Shown here: one piece after another, positions 1 to 5,663 of the stretch
Position numbering within the stretch: position 1 is the first letter of the stretch
Layout: each line of letters begins with the position of its first letter
Assembly (NCBI GenBank): GCA_002431975.1
Contig: DJFA01000008.1
Span: 20,979-28,152, forward strand
Length of the DNA stretch: 7,174 nucleotides
Reading direction: 5' to 3'
DNA from: Ruminococcus sp. UBA5884
GTDB taxonomy: Bacteria > Bacillota > Clostridia > Oscillospirales > Ruminococcaceae
The notes under the pieces: generated by a model
What the model saw: only the letters and a program-made list of their open reading frames with translations
Database searches by the model: none
What the model was told of the DNA's origin: nothing
Position numbers and translations under genes: made by a program

Positions 1-78
1 TTTTACTGTCGAATTGGCGTTAAGGAAGCACCTACATGAACAATTCATCGGACTGGTATTAGTTTAACACGAATTTTA

Positions 79-121
79 CAAAATAAAAAGACATGACAGC
101 CAAAAATAACTGCCATGTCTT
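79..121 (-). terminator. Rho-independent terminator of secG
   Basis: Read on the minus strand, arm AAGACATGGCAG (121-110) pairs with CTGTCATGTCTT (99-88) over a 10-base loop. The only imperfection is a G-U wobble. The stem runs straight into a T-rich tail (TTTATTTT, about 87-80). It lies 24 bases past the secG stop codon. The wobble is a G-U pair only in minus-strand RNA, which supports that orientation. Confidence 0.85.
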
Positions 122-145
122 GAAGCTCAATATTTCAGAAAAATA

Positions 146-415
146 CTAATCTGAAAGATTTGAAACAATAACCGGTACAACAGTTGATGCCAGAGTAATA
201 ACAAAAAGAATTATTGCAAATACTCTTGTTGTTTTTATCAGCATAGCTTCCTTTGTACGGCCGGTATTCTTGCCATAGAATGAATCGGTTGAGCCGCCTG
301 TAATGGCAGAAGTCATACTGTCCTGAGATTTTGTATCCTGCATCATGCAGAGAACAATAACGATAAGACATGATATGATAAGCAGACTACCGAATACTAT
401 TTCGACAACACTCAT
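146..415 (-). CDS. secG: SecG, preprotein translocase subunit
   Basis: SecG is the small, non-essential partner of SecY and SecE in the membrane channel that exports unfolded proteins. The 89-residue product has the family's usual size and plan. A first membrane segment spans roughly residues 5-25. A polar cytoplasmic loop follows, with the conserved pattern GG..D.FYGKN.GR.KE at about 40-56. A second membrane segment spans about 63-85. The ATG start is preceded by GGAGGT (430-425) with a 9-base spacer. The gene has its own promoter and terminator, so it appears monocistronic. In many Firmicutes secG is followed by rnr and smpB, but only 79 bases remain past the terminator and neither can be seen. 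Identification is firm from the loop motif and two-helix layout. Confidence 0.93.
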   Translation of the reverse strand: MSVVEIVFGSLLIISCLIVIVLCMMQDTKSQDSMTSAITGGSTDSFYGKNTGRTKEAMLIKTTRVFAIILFVITLASTVVPVIVSNLSD

Positions 416-467
416 TTTTCTGTTACCTCCGTTCCGGTTTAAAAACTAAAATTACATACTGTTAATC

Positions 468-496
468 AGTATAACATACGAATTATATAAAATCAA
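468..496 (-). promoter_or_regulatory. Sigma-A promoter of secG, extended -10
   Basis: On the minus strand, TTGATT (496-491) and TATACT (473-468) are separated by exactly 17 bases. A TG one base upstream of the -10 gives an extended -10 element. Transcription should begin near 461, leaving a leader of about 45 bases before the secG start. Seen in sequence; not experimentally supported here. Confidence 0.75.
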
Positions 497-522
497 GTAT
501 TTTTTTATGAACAGATTATTAT

Positions 523-555
523 TTATGCAGGACAACCATTGGTCGCCCTGCATAA
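523..555 (-). repeat. Hairpin repeat carrying the GGTCGCCC motif, after the toxin gene
   Basis: A 33-base palindrome has 15-bp arms (523-537 and 541-555) around the loop ATT. The arms differ at only two positions. Both differences become G-U wobbles in minus-strand RNA but A-C mismatches in plus-strand RNA, so folding is favoured in the toxin-antitoxin transcript. It starts 6 bases past the toxin stop codon and could protect or end that mRNA, but no T-run follows it. The core TTGGTCGCCC recurs at 1264-1273 and, inverted, at 1127-1136. Confidence 0.7.
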
Positions 556-562
556 TAACCAT
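540..562. repeat. Left inverted repeat bracketing the toxin-antitoxin pair
   Basis: This 23-base stretch matches the reverse complement of 1111-1136 apart from a few differences. The shared parts are TGGTCGCCC at the outer end and an exact 11-mer, ATAATAACCAT (552-562), at the inner end. Between them are a 3-base gap and one substitution. The inner end overlaps the toxin stop codon by one base. Confidence 0.6.
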
Positions 563-828
563 TATTCATAAACATCTCGTCTGTGACCTACAGATAAAGC
601 CAGTATAATAAGTTCGTTGTCATTAATTTTGCAAATCAGTCTGTAATCGCCTATCCTGTACCGCCACTGTCCGCTTCTGTTTGAGGTCAGACCCTTGCCG
701 AAACTGCGGGGTTCTTCGCAGTCTGTAAGATTTTTTGAAATCCAGGATTTTATCATCTTCATTGTATATTTATCGAGTTTTTTAAATTCTCTTTCAAATC
801 TTGGTGTTGTTTCAATTCTGTATTTCAT
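562..828 (-). CDS. RelE/ParE-family toxin (type II TA system)
   Basis: Predicted ribosome-dependent mRNA interferase or related toxin of the RelE/ParE (StbE-like) superfamily; in this family RelE members cleave mRNA on the ribosome. The 88-residue size is typical. Visible signatures are the N-terminal strand and helices with FEREFKKLDK, a basic central segment (RSGQWRYRIGDYRLI) and the C-terminal strand ending GHRRDVYE, where family members carry catalytic Arg and Tyr residues. I place the start at 828, not at an upstream in-frame ATG (846). Position 828 gives the classic 4-base ATGA overlap with the antitoxin stop, implying translational coupling, and matches the usual MKYRIE-like beginning. 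A weak GGA-rich site inside the end of the antitoxin gene precedes it. Which target it attacks cannot be told from sequence. Confidence 0.88.
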   Translation of the reverse strand: MKYRIETTPRFEREFKKLDKYTMKMIKSWISKNLTDCEEPRSFGKGLTSNRSGQWRYRIGDYRLICKINDNELIILALSVGHRRDVYE

Positions 829-1046
829 ATTCCAAGTTCCTGCCAAAGTTCTTCAATAGGTCTGCTTTTTTCGCCACCTGCTTCATATTCTCTGAGAGCT
901 TCTTCGCATACAGCAACATCATATTCATCTTCAATTTTTTCAAATAATGCCTGTTTGAAAGCCTCTCCGAGTGATATTGAATGCAGTTTTGCATAGCTGT
1001 CAGCCAACATTTTTTCCTGTTCTGTAAGTCTGATTGAAAAAGCCAT
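825..1046 (-). CDS. RelB-like antitoxin (DUF6290-type ribbon-helix-helix)
   Basis: Antitoxin partner of the downstream RelE-like toxin. It should bind and neutralise the toxin and, with it, repress the shared promoter. The 73-residue product begins with MAFSIRLTEQE, a short strand followed by helices (SYAKLHSISLGEAFKQALFEK). This is the pattern of a ribbon-helix-helix DNA-binding domain at about residues 1-45. The acidic C-terminal half (EDEYDVAVCEEALREYEAG, then a short ELWQELGI tail) fits a toxin-wrapping region. The start at 1046 is preferred over an in-frame ATG at 1064, because AAGGAG (1060-1055) sits 8 bases before it. The upstream ATG lies inside the operator at about the expected transcription start. 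The family resembles RelB and DUF6290 proteins. Confidence 0.87.
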   Translation of the reverse strand: MAFSIRLTEQEKMLADSYAKLHSISLGEAFKQALFEKIEDEYDVAVCEEALREYEAGGEKSRPIEELWQELGI

Positions 1047-1063
1047 ACTATCAGCTCCTTTCA

Positions 1064-1078
1064 TAGTACATTGTACTA
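1064..1078. promoter_or_regulatory. Palindromic operator of the TA operon
   Basis: A perfect 15-bp palindrome, TAGTACA-T-TGTACTA (7+1+7), covers the whole -10 box of the TA promoter. Binding of the ribbon-helix-helix antitoxin, alone or with toxin, would block RNA polymerase. The symmetry is seen directly; its role as operator is inferred from its position and from known type II TA autoregulation. Confidence 0.7.
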
Positions 1079-1098
1079 CATATTTTATGATTTGTCAA
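1070..1098 (-). promoter_or_regulatory. Sigma-A promoter of the TA operon
   Basis: On the minus strand, a consensus -35 TTGACA (1098-1093) and the -10 TACAAT (1075-1070) are separated by exactly 17 bases. Transcription should start near 1063, giving a leader of under 20 bases that contains the AAGGAG site of the antitoxin gene. Confidence 0.82.
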
Positions 1099-1110
1099 GC
1101 AGATTATGTG

Positions 1111-1136
1111 ATGGTTATTATTTGTAGGGGCGACCA
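1111..1136. repeat. Right inverted repeat bracketing the toxin-antitoxin pair
   Basis: Counterpart of 540-562. It begins with ATGGTTATTAT (1111-1121), the exact reverse complement of 552-562, and ends with the GGGCGACCA motif. It lies just upstream of the TA promoter and overlaps the left end of the MITE-like element, so the two repeat structures share the GGGGCGACCA block. Confidence 0.6.
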
Positions 1137-1278
1137 GCGGCAAACTGCCGCCTGTAATCTGTAAAATATCCGCCCACCCAAATTTAATCTGTTGACCAAC
1201 AATTTTCTATTCAGAAAACAAATATCAAATTTATGGTTTAACCATAATTTCGGCGGGCGACTATTGGTCGCCCCTACA
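1123..1278. mobile_element. MITE-like element with 14-bp terminal inverted repeats
   Basis: TGTAGGGGCGACCA (1123-1136) and its exact reverse complement (1265-1278) bound 156 bases with no credible gene. Inside are three secondary-structure motifs. GCGGCA-AAC-TGCCGC (1137-1151) forms a hairpin. ATGGTT-T-AACCAT (1233-1245) is a palindrome. GGGCGAC-TATTG-GTCGCCC (1255-1273) is a 7-bp hairpin that uses part of the right terminal repeat. No target-site duplication is apparent. Part of the interior recurs at 7077-7124. It may be a non-autonomous transposable element or a structured intergenic repeat; no transposase is visible. Confidence 0.55.
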
Positions 1279-1306
1279 GAAAAAAATTCATCAAATTTGT
1301 TTTCTT

Positions 1307-2551
1307 TTATTTTGCACGGCTGTTTTCAGGAACAAGTTCTGACGGAGATTTCACGCCTTTTTCAGAAGGTTCTCTGCCCATATATTCAAGATATTCGTCA
1401 TGAAGTTCATTAAGAGTAAGACTCATATTATAGAAAAATGAGCTGTCCCTTGTTTCACCTTCACTTTCAGTCATTACAACTATAACAAAAGGATTGTCAG
1501 AGAGGACTATTCCCGAATCATGGTATCCCGGAGATGCCCAGCCTGATTTATGAGCAATATTATATTCATATCCGGCTTCAGTGAAAGGCCAGTTAAAGAA
1601 ATTGCTTCCTGCGTATACAAGGTCTTCATAGAAAATTGCACCTTCTTCGCATTCATTTCTGTAATCAAAAATCTGAGTCCAGATGTATCCGAGTTCATGA
1701 GAGGAAAGCTTTCCCCATTTTATCTGACCGTTAATAAATGTTTCAAATCCCATATCGGATATCATTTCATTATATCCCTCATATCCGAAATAGTCCTGAA
1801 GCATAAGGAATGCCACATTATCGGAATAATGTATCATATAATAGAGCAAATCCCCGACTTTGTAATAAGTGCCGTTTCCGTAATCTTTAAGGACTCCCGT
1901 GCCGCTTGAATAGTAACCGCTTTTATACAGAACAGTTTCATCAAAGCTGTGGTTTCCCTTTTCTATTTCATTGTAGCAGTAGAATGCAAACGGACACTTT
2001 ATAGTGCTTGCAGTAGGGATATATGTATCTGAATTATAACCGAAAACCGCATAATCAGTCAGGTCAACCATATAGAATGAACAGGTTTTGTTATAATTAT
2101 TAACAAGCTGCATGATTTCGCTTTCGATTTGTTCAGACGGTTTAAAATTTGTGTGAAGTATTTCAAGTTCTGTCTTGCTGAAAGAGTCCTCAAGCAAATC
2201 AGGACGTTCAGTTTCAGAACCGGTAACAATTTCCTCAGAAGTTTCTGCCGGAGCAGTAGTTTCTGCCGGCTGATACTGTATATAATTCACAGCTTCAATC
2301 GATTTTTCGCTGTCATCGGATTTGTTAATAAATGAAAGGCTATAGCCTGCAACAAGGGAAAATACTACTGCAACTGCAAGCGGAGCATATTTTTTGGTAT
2401 CAAATCCGGCTGTAATGCTGGAAATATTCTTAAAAAAATTTTTCAGCTCCGGAAGTCTTTTGAAGCTGTTTTTGCAATATTTTACACCATTATTGATATA
2501 TCTGCGTACAACTACAGTATATTTTTTCAAAAATTCAAAAATTTTCAACAA
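1307..2551 (-). CDS. Membrane-anchored serine hydrolase, beta-lactamase/PBP fold
   Basis: Predicted extracytoplasmic serine hydrolase of the class A beta-lactamase-like (Beta-lactamase2) family, likely acting on peptidoglycan peptides or related amides. The 414 residues run as follows: a very basic cytoplasmic tail (1-54), one membrane segment (about 56-75), a Thr/Pro/Glu-rich linker (about 92-118, with the repeat PAET) and a catalytic domain from about 135. All three active-site motifs are present: SxxK at S182-K185 (STIK), SDN at 243-245 and KSG at 335-337. There is no lipobox and no cleavable signal sequence. A class A Glu166-type ExxxN omega loop is not evident, so true penicillinase activity is doubtful. 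The start is TTG, 8 bases after GAAAGG (2565-2560); no earlier start codon exists before an in-frame stop. Substrate unknown. Confidence 0.85.
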   Translation of the reverse strand: MLKIFEFLKKYTVVVRRYINNGVKYCKNSFKRLPELKNFFKNISSITAGFDTKKYAPLAVAVVFSLVAGYSLSFINKSDDSEKSIEAVNYIQYQPAETTAPAETSEEIVTGSETERPDLLEDSFSKTELEILHTNFKPSEQIESEIMQLVNNYNKTCSFYMVDLTDYAVFGYNSDTYIPTASTIKCPFAFYCYNEIEKGNHSFDETVLYKSGYYSSGTGVLKDYGNGTYYKVGDLLYYMIHYSDNVAFLMLQDYFGYEGYNEMISDMGFETFINGQIKWGKLSSHELGYIWTQIFDYRNECEEGAIFYEDLVYAGSNFFNWPFTEAGYEYNIAHKSGWASPGYHDSGIVLSDNPFVIVVMTESEGETRDSSFFYNMSLTLNELHDEYLEYMGREPSEKGVKSPSELVPENSRAK

Positions 2552-2589
2552 AAAATCAACCTTTCTATATCATTTTATTCTTTCTAATC

Positions 2590-2617
2590 ACTGTACAAAA
2601 TGAAATATTTATGTTAA
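2590..2617 (-). promoter_or_regulatory. Possible promoter of the serine hydrolase gene
   Basis: On the minus strand, TTAACA (2617-2612) and TACAGT (2595-2590) are 16 bases apart, placing the start site about 30 bases before the TTG start codon. The match is moderate. It overlaps the oppositely directed promoter of the esterase-like gene. Confidence 0.4.
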
Positions 2618-2620
2618 AAT
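2592..2620 (+). promoter_or_regulatory. Promoter of the esterase-like gene, extended -10
   Basis: TGTACA (2592-2597), a 17-base spacer and TAAAAT (2615-2620), with TG one base upstream (2612-2613). Transcription should begin near 2627, about 32 bases before the preferred start codon. The -35 is a weak match; the extended -10 compensates. Confidence 0.6.
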
Positions 2621-2658
2621 ATAAGTGTCATTAAATTTAAATGGAGATGATTTTTGTT

Positions 2659-3717
2659 ATGAGCGAAAAAGAATTCTATGCTTCACCCGAAAATGTAAAG
2701 ACAATGGGAAGAACAGTCTTTAAGGACAATGAACTTTATATGATTCACTCTGCATCATATATTGAATTTAACTTTGTCTGCCGTGTTCTTTATGTCGATG
2801 TTTCTGCCTTTATGAAGGAAAATTCAAGACTGGCAGTATTTGTAAATGATAAGCTTGTTTATAATCTTACAATAGATATTGAACATGGCAACAGAATCAT
2901 TGAAATATTCGATTCCGAAACACTTCATTATGGTACAGCCAAGCTTGTAAAGCTCAACAGTGCAGTTGATTCATCAATAATCAAAATCAACAAAATCATT
3001 ACTGATGAAAACGGAAGAATCTATCCTTCAGAGGACAGAAAGTACAAAATGGAATTCATAGGTGCTGAAATGACCAACGGCTTCGGCGTTGAAGGCGGCA
3101 GAGAAAGCAGCGGAAGATATCTTATTTCTGAAGAAAATGCTATTATGGCATATCCTTATCTTGCTGCTGAAGAAATCAATGCAGATTTGCAGGTAGTCGC
3201 ATACAACGGCTTCGGACTTCTTACAGGATATTCAGAGGACGGGGATTTGATTCCTGAAAAGGCATTCCCTCAGTACTATGAAGAAACAGCAATACTTCCT
3301 GACGGTTCACTTTGCGGAAAATGGGATTTCAGCAAGTTCCAGCCTGATTTTATCATAGTAAATCTCGGCACAAATGATTTCAACTACTGTGATGATGAAG
3401 AAAAATTCGAGCTTTTCTATAAGGAATATACAGAATTTCTCAGAAAGCTGCGTCATCTCAATCCGAATGCACAGATTTTCTGCATACTCGGCATAATGGG
3501 CGACAAGCTTTCAGAAAAAGCACAGTATGCAGTATGGGATTACTGCTATGATTATGATGAAGCAGCAATGTATTTCTCAAACTTCCAGCTCCTGCCTGAC
3601 AAGAAGGAAACAATCGGCACAAGCGGCTTCCCTTCACGCAATACACATATCAAGGCAGCAAGAGAGCTTATCAGGGTTATGAGAAAATATCTTGATGAAG
3701 AAAAATACAGACTCTGA
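2659..3717 (+). CDS. CE2-like SGNH/GDSL esterase homologue, probable pseudoenzyme
   Basis: The 352-residue product has the CE2 carbohydrate-esterase layout: an N-terminal beta-sandwich (about 25-120) and a C-terminal SGNH domain (about 130-345). In active members the latter removes acetyl groups from sugars. Family landmarks are clear, including WDFSKFQPDFIIVNLGTND, with block III GTND at 237-240. The catalytic residues are not. The GDS nucleophile motif reads GAE (135-137) within FIGAEMTNGFGVEG, and the usual DWHPS at the C-terminal block reads SGFPS (322-326). Ser, Asp and His therefore all seem lost in an otherwise intact frame. No signal peptide is seen, so the protein is likely cytoplasmic. 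The start at 2659 is preferred over ATG 2641, because GGAGATGAT (2643-2651), a near-perfect ribosome binding site, lies 7 bases before it. It may bind sugars rather than cut esters. Confidence 0.82.
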   Translation: MSEKEFYASPENVKTMGRTVFKDNELYMIHSASYIEFNFVCRVLYVDVSAFMKENSRLAVFVNDKLVYNLTIDIEHGNRIIEIFDSETLHYGTAKLVKLNSAVDSSIIKINKIITDENGRIYPSEDRKYKMEFIGAEMTNGFGVEGGRESSGRYLISEENAIMAYPYLAAEEINADLQVVAYNGFGLLTGYSEDGDLIPEKAFPQYYEETAILPDGSLCGKWDFSKFQPDFIIVNLGTNDFNYCDDEEKFELFYKEYTEFLRKLRHLNPNAQIFCILGIMGDKLSEKAQYAVWDYCYDYDEAAMYFSNFQLLPDKKETIGTSGFPSRNTHIKAARELIRVMRKYLDEEKYRL

Positions 3718-3732
3718 TAATTTTTACAGCAC

Positions 3733-3773
3733 AATACAGCCACTGTATCAATATACAGTGACTGTATTTTTTT
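3733..3773 (+). terminator. Rho-independent terminator of the esterase-like gene
   Basis: Arms 3734-3748 and 3753-3767 pair over 15 positions with a single C-A mismatch, around the loop CAAT. A run of seven T (3767-3773) follows directly. It lies 16 bases past the stop codon. The convergent phosphatase gene ends 5 bases beyond it, so it may also slow transcription of that operon, but no T-run follows on the minus strand. Confidence 0.88.
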
Positions 3774-3777
3774 ATGC

Positions 3778-4827
3778 CTATTCAAGGCTTACTGTTTCGT
3801 CTTCAAGCTCATCATCATCGAGTTCATCAGTGTTTCCACGTTCATCAATAGCCTGAAGCTTTTTTTCGAGCAGCTCCTCCTTATCAAACATCTGGTTATG
3901 CTTGATAAGTTTAGCCTTATATTTTTCAAATTTAGCCTTGTCAGCAGCAGCACGCTTCTGAGCCTCATATTTGTTTTCATTCACCTGAAGCTTGAGAGTA
4001 TCTATCATATAATCAAGAACATCTGTATTGAATATAAGGGCAAGTGATATGTCGTCCTGACTTCCATGACAGGTTCTTTTTTTAAGATTGTTTTCAATCA
4101 TAGTTTCAGAACGCTGCATATTGTCAAGCTGACTTACGATTATATGATTATATTCCTCAAAGCTCTCCTTGCTTCCGAACGAGGTATAAAGACCATCAGT
4201 TGAAACGAGCATTGCAATTGGATTATTGCCTATTCTGTAGAAGCTGTTGAACATATCAAGGGCATTTGAATTGCATAGTGAGGCAGTAAGATTGGCAGGA
4301 CAGCTTTCATCATCTTCAATCGGCATTACAGTGCTTCCGTCATCATTTACAAGAACCATGCTTCCGTCGCCAAGCTGTATTCCGAAACAGAAATGAGTAG
4401 TCATGCATACAGCAATAAGAGTACTTCCGTAAATTGATTCAAGTTTGAGATTCTTATATTCCTCATCAGTAAGCTTCTGAGTTTCCTCAGGCTTTACGGG
4501 AACAGCGTTATGGTAATTATTTACAATATCATTCCAGCATAGTATAATTCTTTTCTGAATCTTTTTAATTACATCAGGTGGATTTTTTATGAATGCAGAT
4601 TCAAAGAGCTGCATATTTGCACAAAGGTTTTCTATTGTATCGCACACTGCATGAACAGCCGCCTTTGAGCCTATATCGCTTCTGAAATGCTTTTTGCTTC
4701 CATGACCGTCAGCGACTATGGCAATAGAATAATTATCCTTTATCCTGACAGCAGACCAGTCCTGACAAACAGTTCCGGCAGCGATATGGCTTGCCCCTAT
4801 TACAGTTTTATTAAGTCCGTTGAACAA
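3778..4827 (-). CDS. PP2C-type Ser/Thr protein phosphatase of a TerY-P-like triad
   Basis: Predicted Mn/Mg-dependent protein phosphatase, cytoplasmic, likely reversing phosphorylation made by the kinase two genes upstream. The PP2C motifs are complete over residues 1-266: D23 in CQDW, DGHG (40-43), GST (134-136), GDG (153-155), STDG (209-212) and the final DD (258-259). All metal-binding Asp positions appear intact. After the catalytic domain comes an unusual tail: a Lys/Glu/Ala-rich helix with coiled-coil character (about 277-325), then a strongly acidic end (about 326-349, DELDDDELEDE). The tail could mediate binding to the vWA partner, but that is inference. Translation starts at TTG, 6 bases after AGGGGGG (4840-4834). 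The gene is last of three and follows the vWA gene by 35 bases. Total length is 349 residues. Confidence 0.88.
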   Translation of the reverse strand: MFNGLNKTVIGASHIAAGTVCQDWSAVRIKDNYSIAIVADGHGSKKHFRSDIGSKAAVHAVCDTIENLCANMQLFESAFIKNPPDVIKKIQKRIILCWNDIVNNYHNAVPVKPEETQKLTDEEYKNLKLESIYGSTLIAVCMTTHFCFGIQLGDGSMVLVNDDGSTVMPIEDDESCPANLTASLCNSNALDMFNSFYRIGNNPIAMLVSTDGLYTSFGSKESFEEYNHIIVSQLDNMQRSETMIENNLKKRTCHGSQDDISLALIFNTDVLDYMIDTLKLQVNENKYEAQKRAAADKAKFEKYKAKLIKHNQMFDKEELLEKKLQAIDERGNTDELDDDELEDETVSLE

Positions 4828-4862
4828 AATTATCCCCCCTGTCGAAAAGAATATCTGAAAAC

Positions 4863-5648
4863 TTACCAGCCTGCATCAAGAGTTTCGCTTTCAGGAACAT
4901 CGATAGAACCCATAATATCCTGAATTTCCTTACCAAGCTGTTGTTTTTTCCTGTCAGCAACATCGCTGAGGTCAAGTTCATGGTCATAATCATCTGAAAG
5001 AGTCATGCTCTTGCTGCCAATCTGAGATGAAGTAACGGCAACTCTTTTGATAAGCTGGGCGAGCTGAGCTCCTGAGTATGCATGAACAACAGTTTCCTTG
5101 CTTCCTGTAAATTCTGCAAGCATATCGTCATTGGCTTCCTCGCCTATTCCGAGGGCAACCTTGAGAGCATATTTATACCAGCTGTTAGCCTCAAGATATT
5201 TAAGACCCAGTTTATAGTCATCAGTCGGGAAACCGTCTGTAAGGAGAAATATTACAGGAGCGAATGACATTGAAGGAGAATTGAGAAAAGTACTTCTTGA
5301 AAGCTTTGAGGCGAGTTCCGTAAAGGCTTCGCCCATATCAGTAACACCATTTGCTCTGAGAGGAGTCCATGTGAAATCCTCAACGGAGATAGGTTCTGCA
5401 TACATCCACGCACAACCGCTTGAAAAGGTAAGCACAGCGATTTTAACATCGGTATCAGCCTCACCTATTTTGCGTATCTCCGGAATAAGTTCGTCCATTG
5501 CCGTATTGAGTTCGCCCATTTTAAGACCTTTCATACTTGATGAACGGTCTATAAGGAAGAACATTACAAGGCTTCTTTTTGACACGCCTACGGCATTAAG
5601 CGGGTCATCATCAAAATCAATACCAAACTGGTTTTCAAAATCACTCAT
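4863..5648 (-). CDS. TerY-like vWA-domain protein
   Basis: A cytoplasmic vWA-domain protein of 261 residues; such domains bind a divalent metal and partner proteins. The metal-ion-dependent adhesion site is complete: DRSSS (D34, S36, S38), T103 in GVTDMGEAF and D138 in LLTDGFPTDD. The domain covers about residues 26-205. It is preceded by a short acidic N-terminus (DFDDDP) and followed by a polar, acidic C-terminal tail (about 206-261) of unknown role. TerY and related proteins pair with a kinase and a PP2C phosphatase, exactly the neighbours here. The ATG follows AAGGA (5661-5657) by 8 bases, and the kinase stop codon is 15 bases upstream, so co-transcription is near certain. It probably acts as adaptor or as a kinase/phosphatase substrate; this role is inferred from family context. 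Confidence 0.87.
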   Translation of the reverse strand: MSDFENQFGIDFDDDPLNAVGVSKRSLVMFFLIDRSSSMKGLKMGELNTAMDELIPEIRKIGEADTDVKIAVLTFSSGCAWMYAEPISVEDFTWTPLRANGVTDMGEAFTELASKLSRSTFLNSPSMSFAPVIFLLTDGFPTDDYKLGLKYLEANSWYKYALKVALGIGEEANDDMLAEFTGSKETVVHAYSGAQLAQLIKRVAVTSSQIGSKSMTLSDDYDHELDLSDVADRKKQQLGKEIQDIMGSIDVPESETLDAGW

Positions 5649-5663
5649 CTGGAAAATCCTTTC

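Noticed and set aside
1..79. TTCGACAG on the minus strand at 6-13, resembling a conserved tmRNA 5' motif near secG, where ssrA is often found
   Set aside because: No GGGG-type 5' end, acceptor stem or tag reading frame can be seen. The rest of the stretch holds only a short ATGAA/TTCAT hairpin, and no gene can be supported.
1279..1306. AT-only stem followed by T-run on the minus strand, as terminator of the serine hydrolase gene
   Set aside because: The stem is five A-T pairs and too weak to call; the nearby GC hairpin (1255-1273) is not followed by a T-run on the minus strand.
1192..1413. 73-codon plus-strand reading frame across the MITE-like element
   Set aside because: It runs into the antisense of the serine hydrolase gene, has no ribosome binding site, and the peptide resembles no family. 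It is an antisense shadow.
2241..2269. Direct repeat GTTTCTGCCGG, twice, 18 bases apart
   Set aside because: It simply encodes the repeated PAET of the hydrolase's extracellular linker; a low-complexity protein region, not a DNA element.
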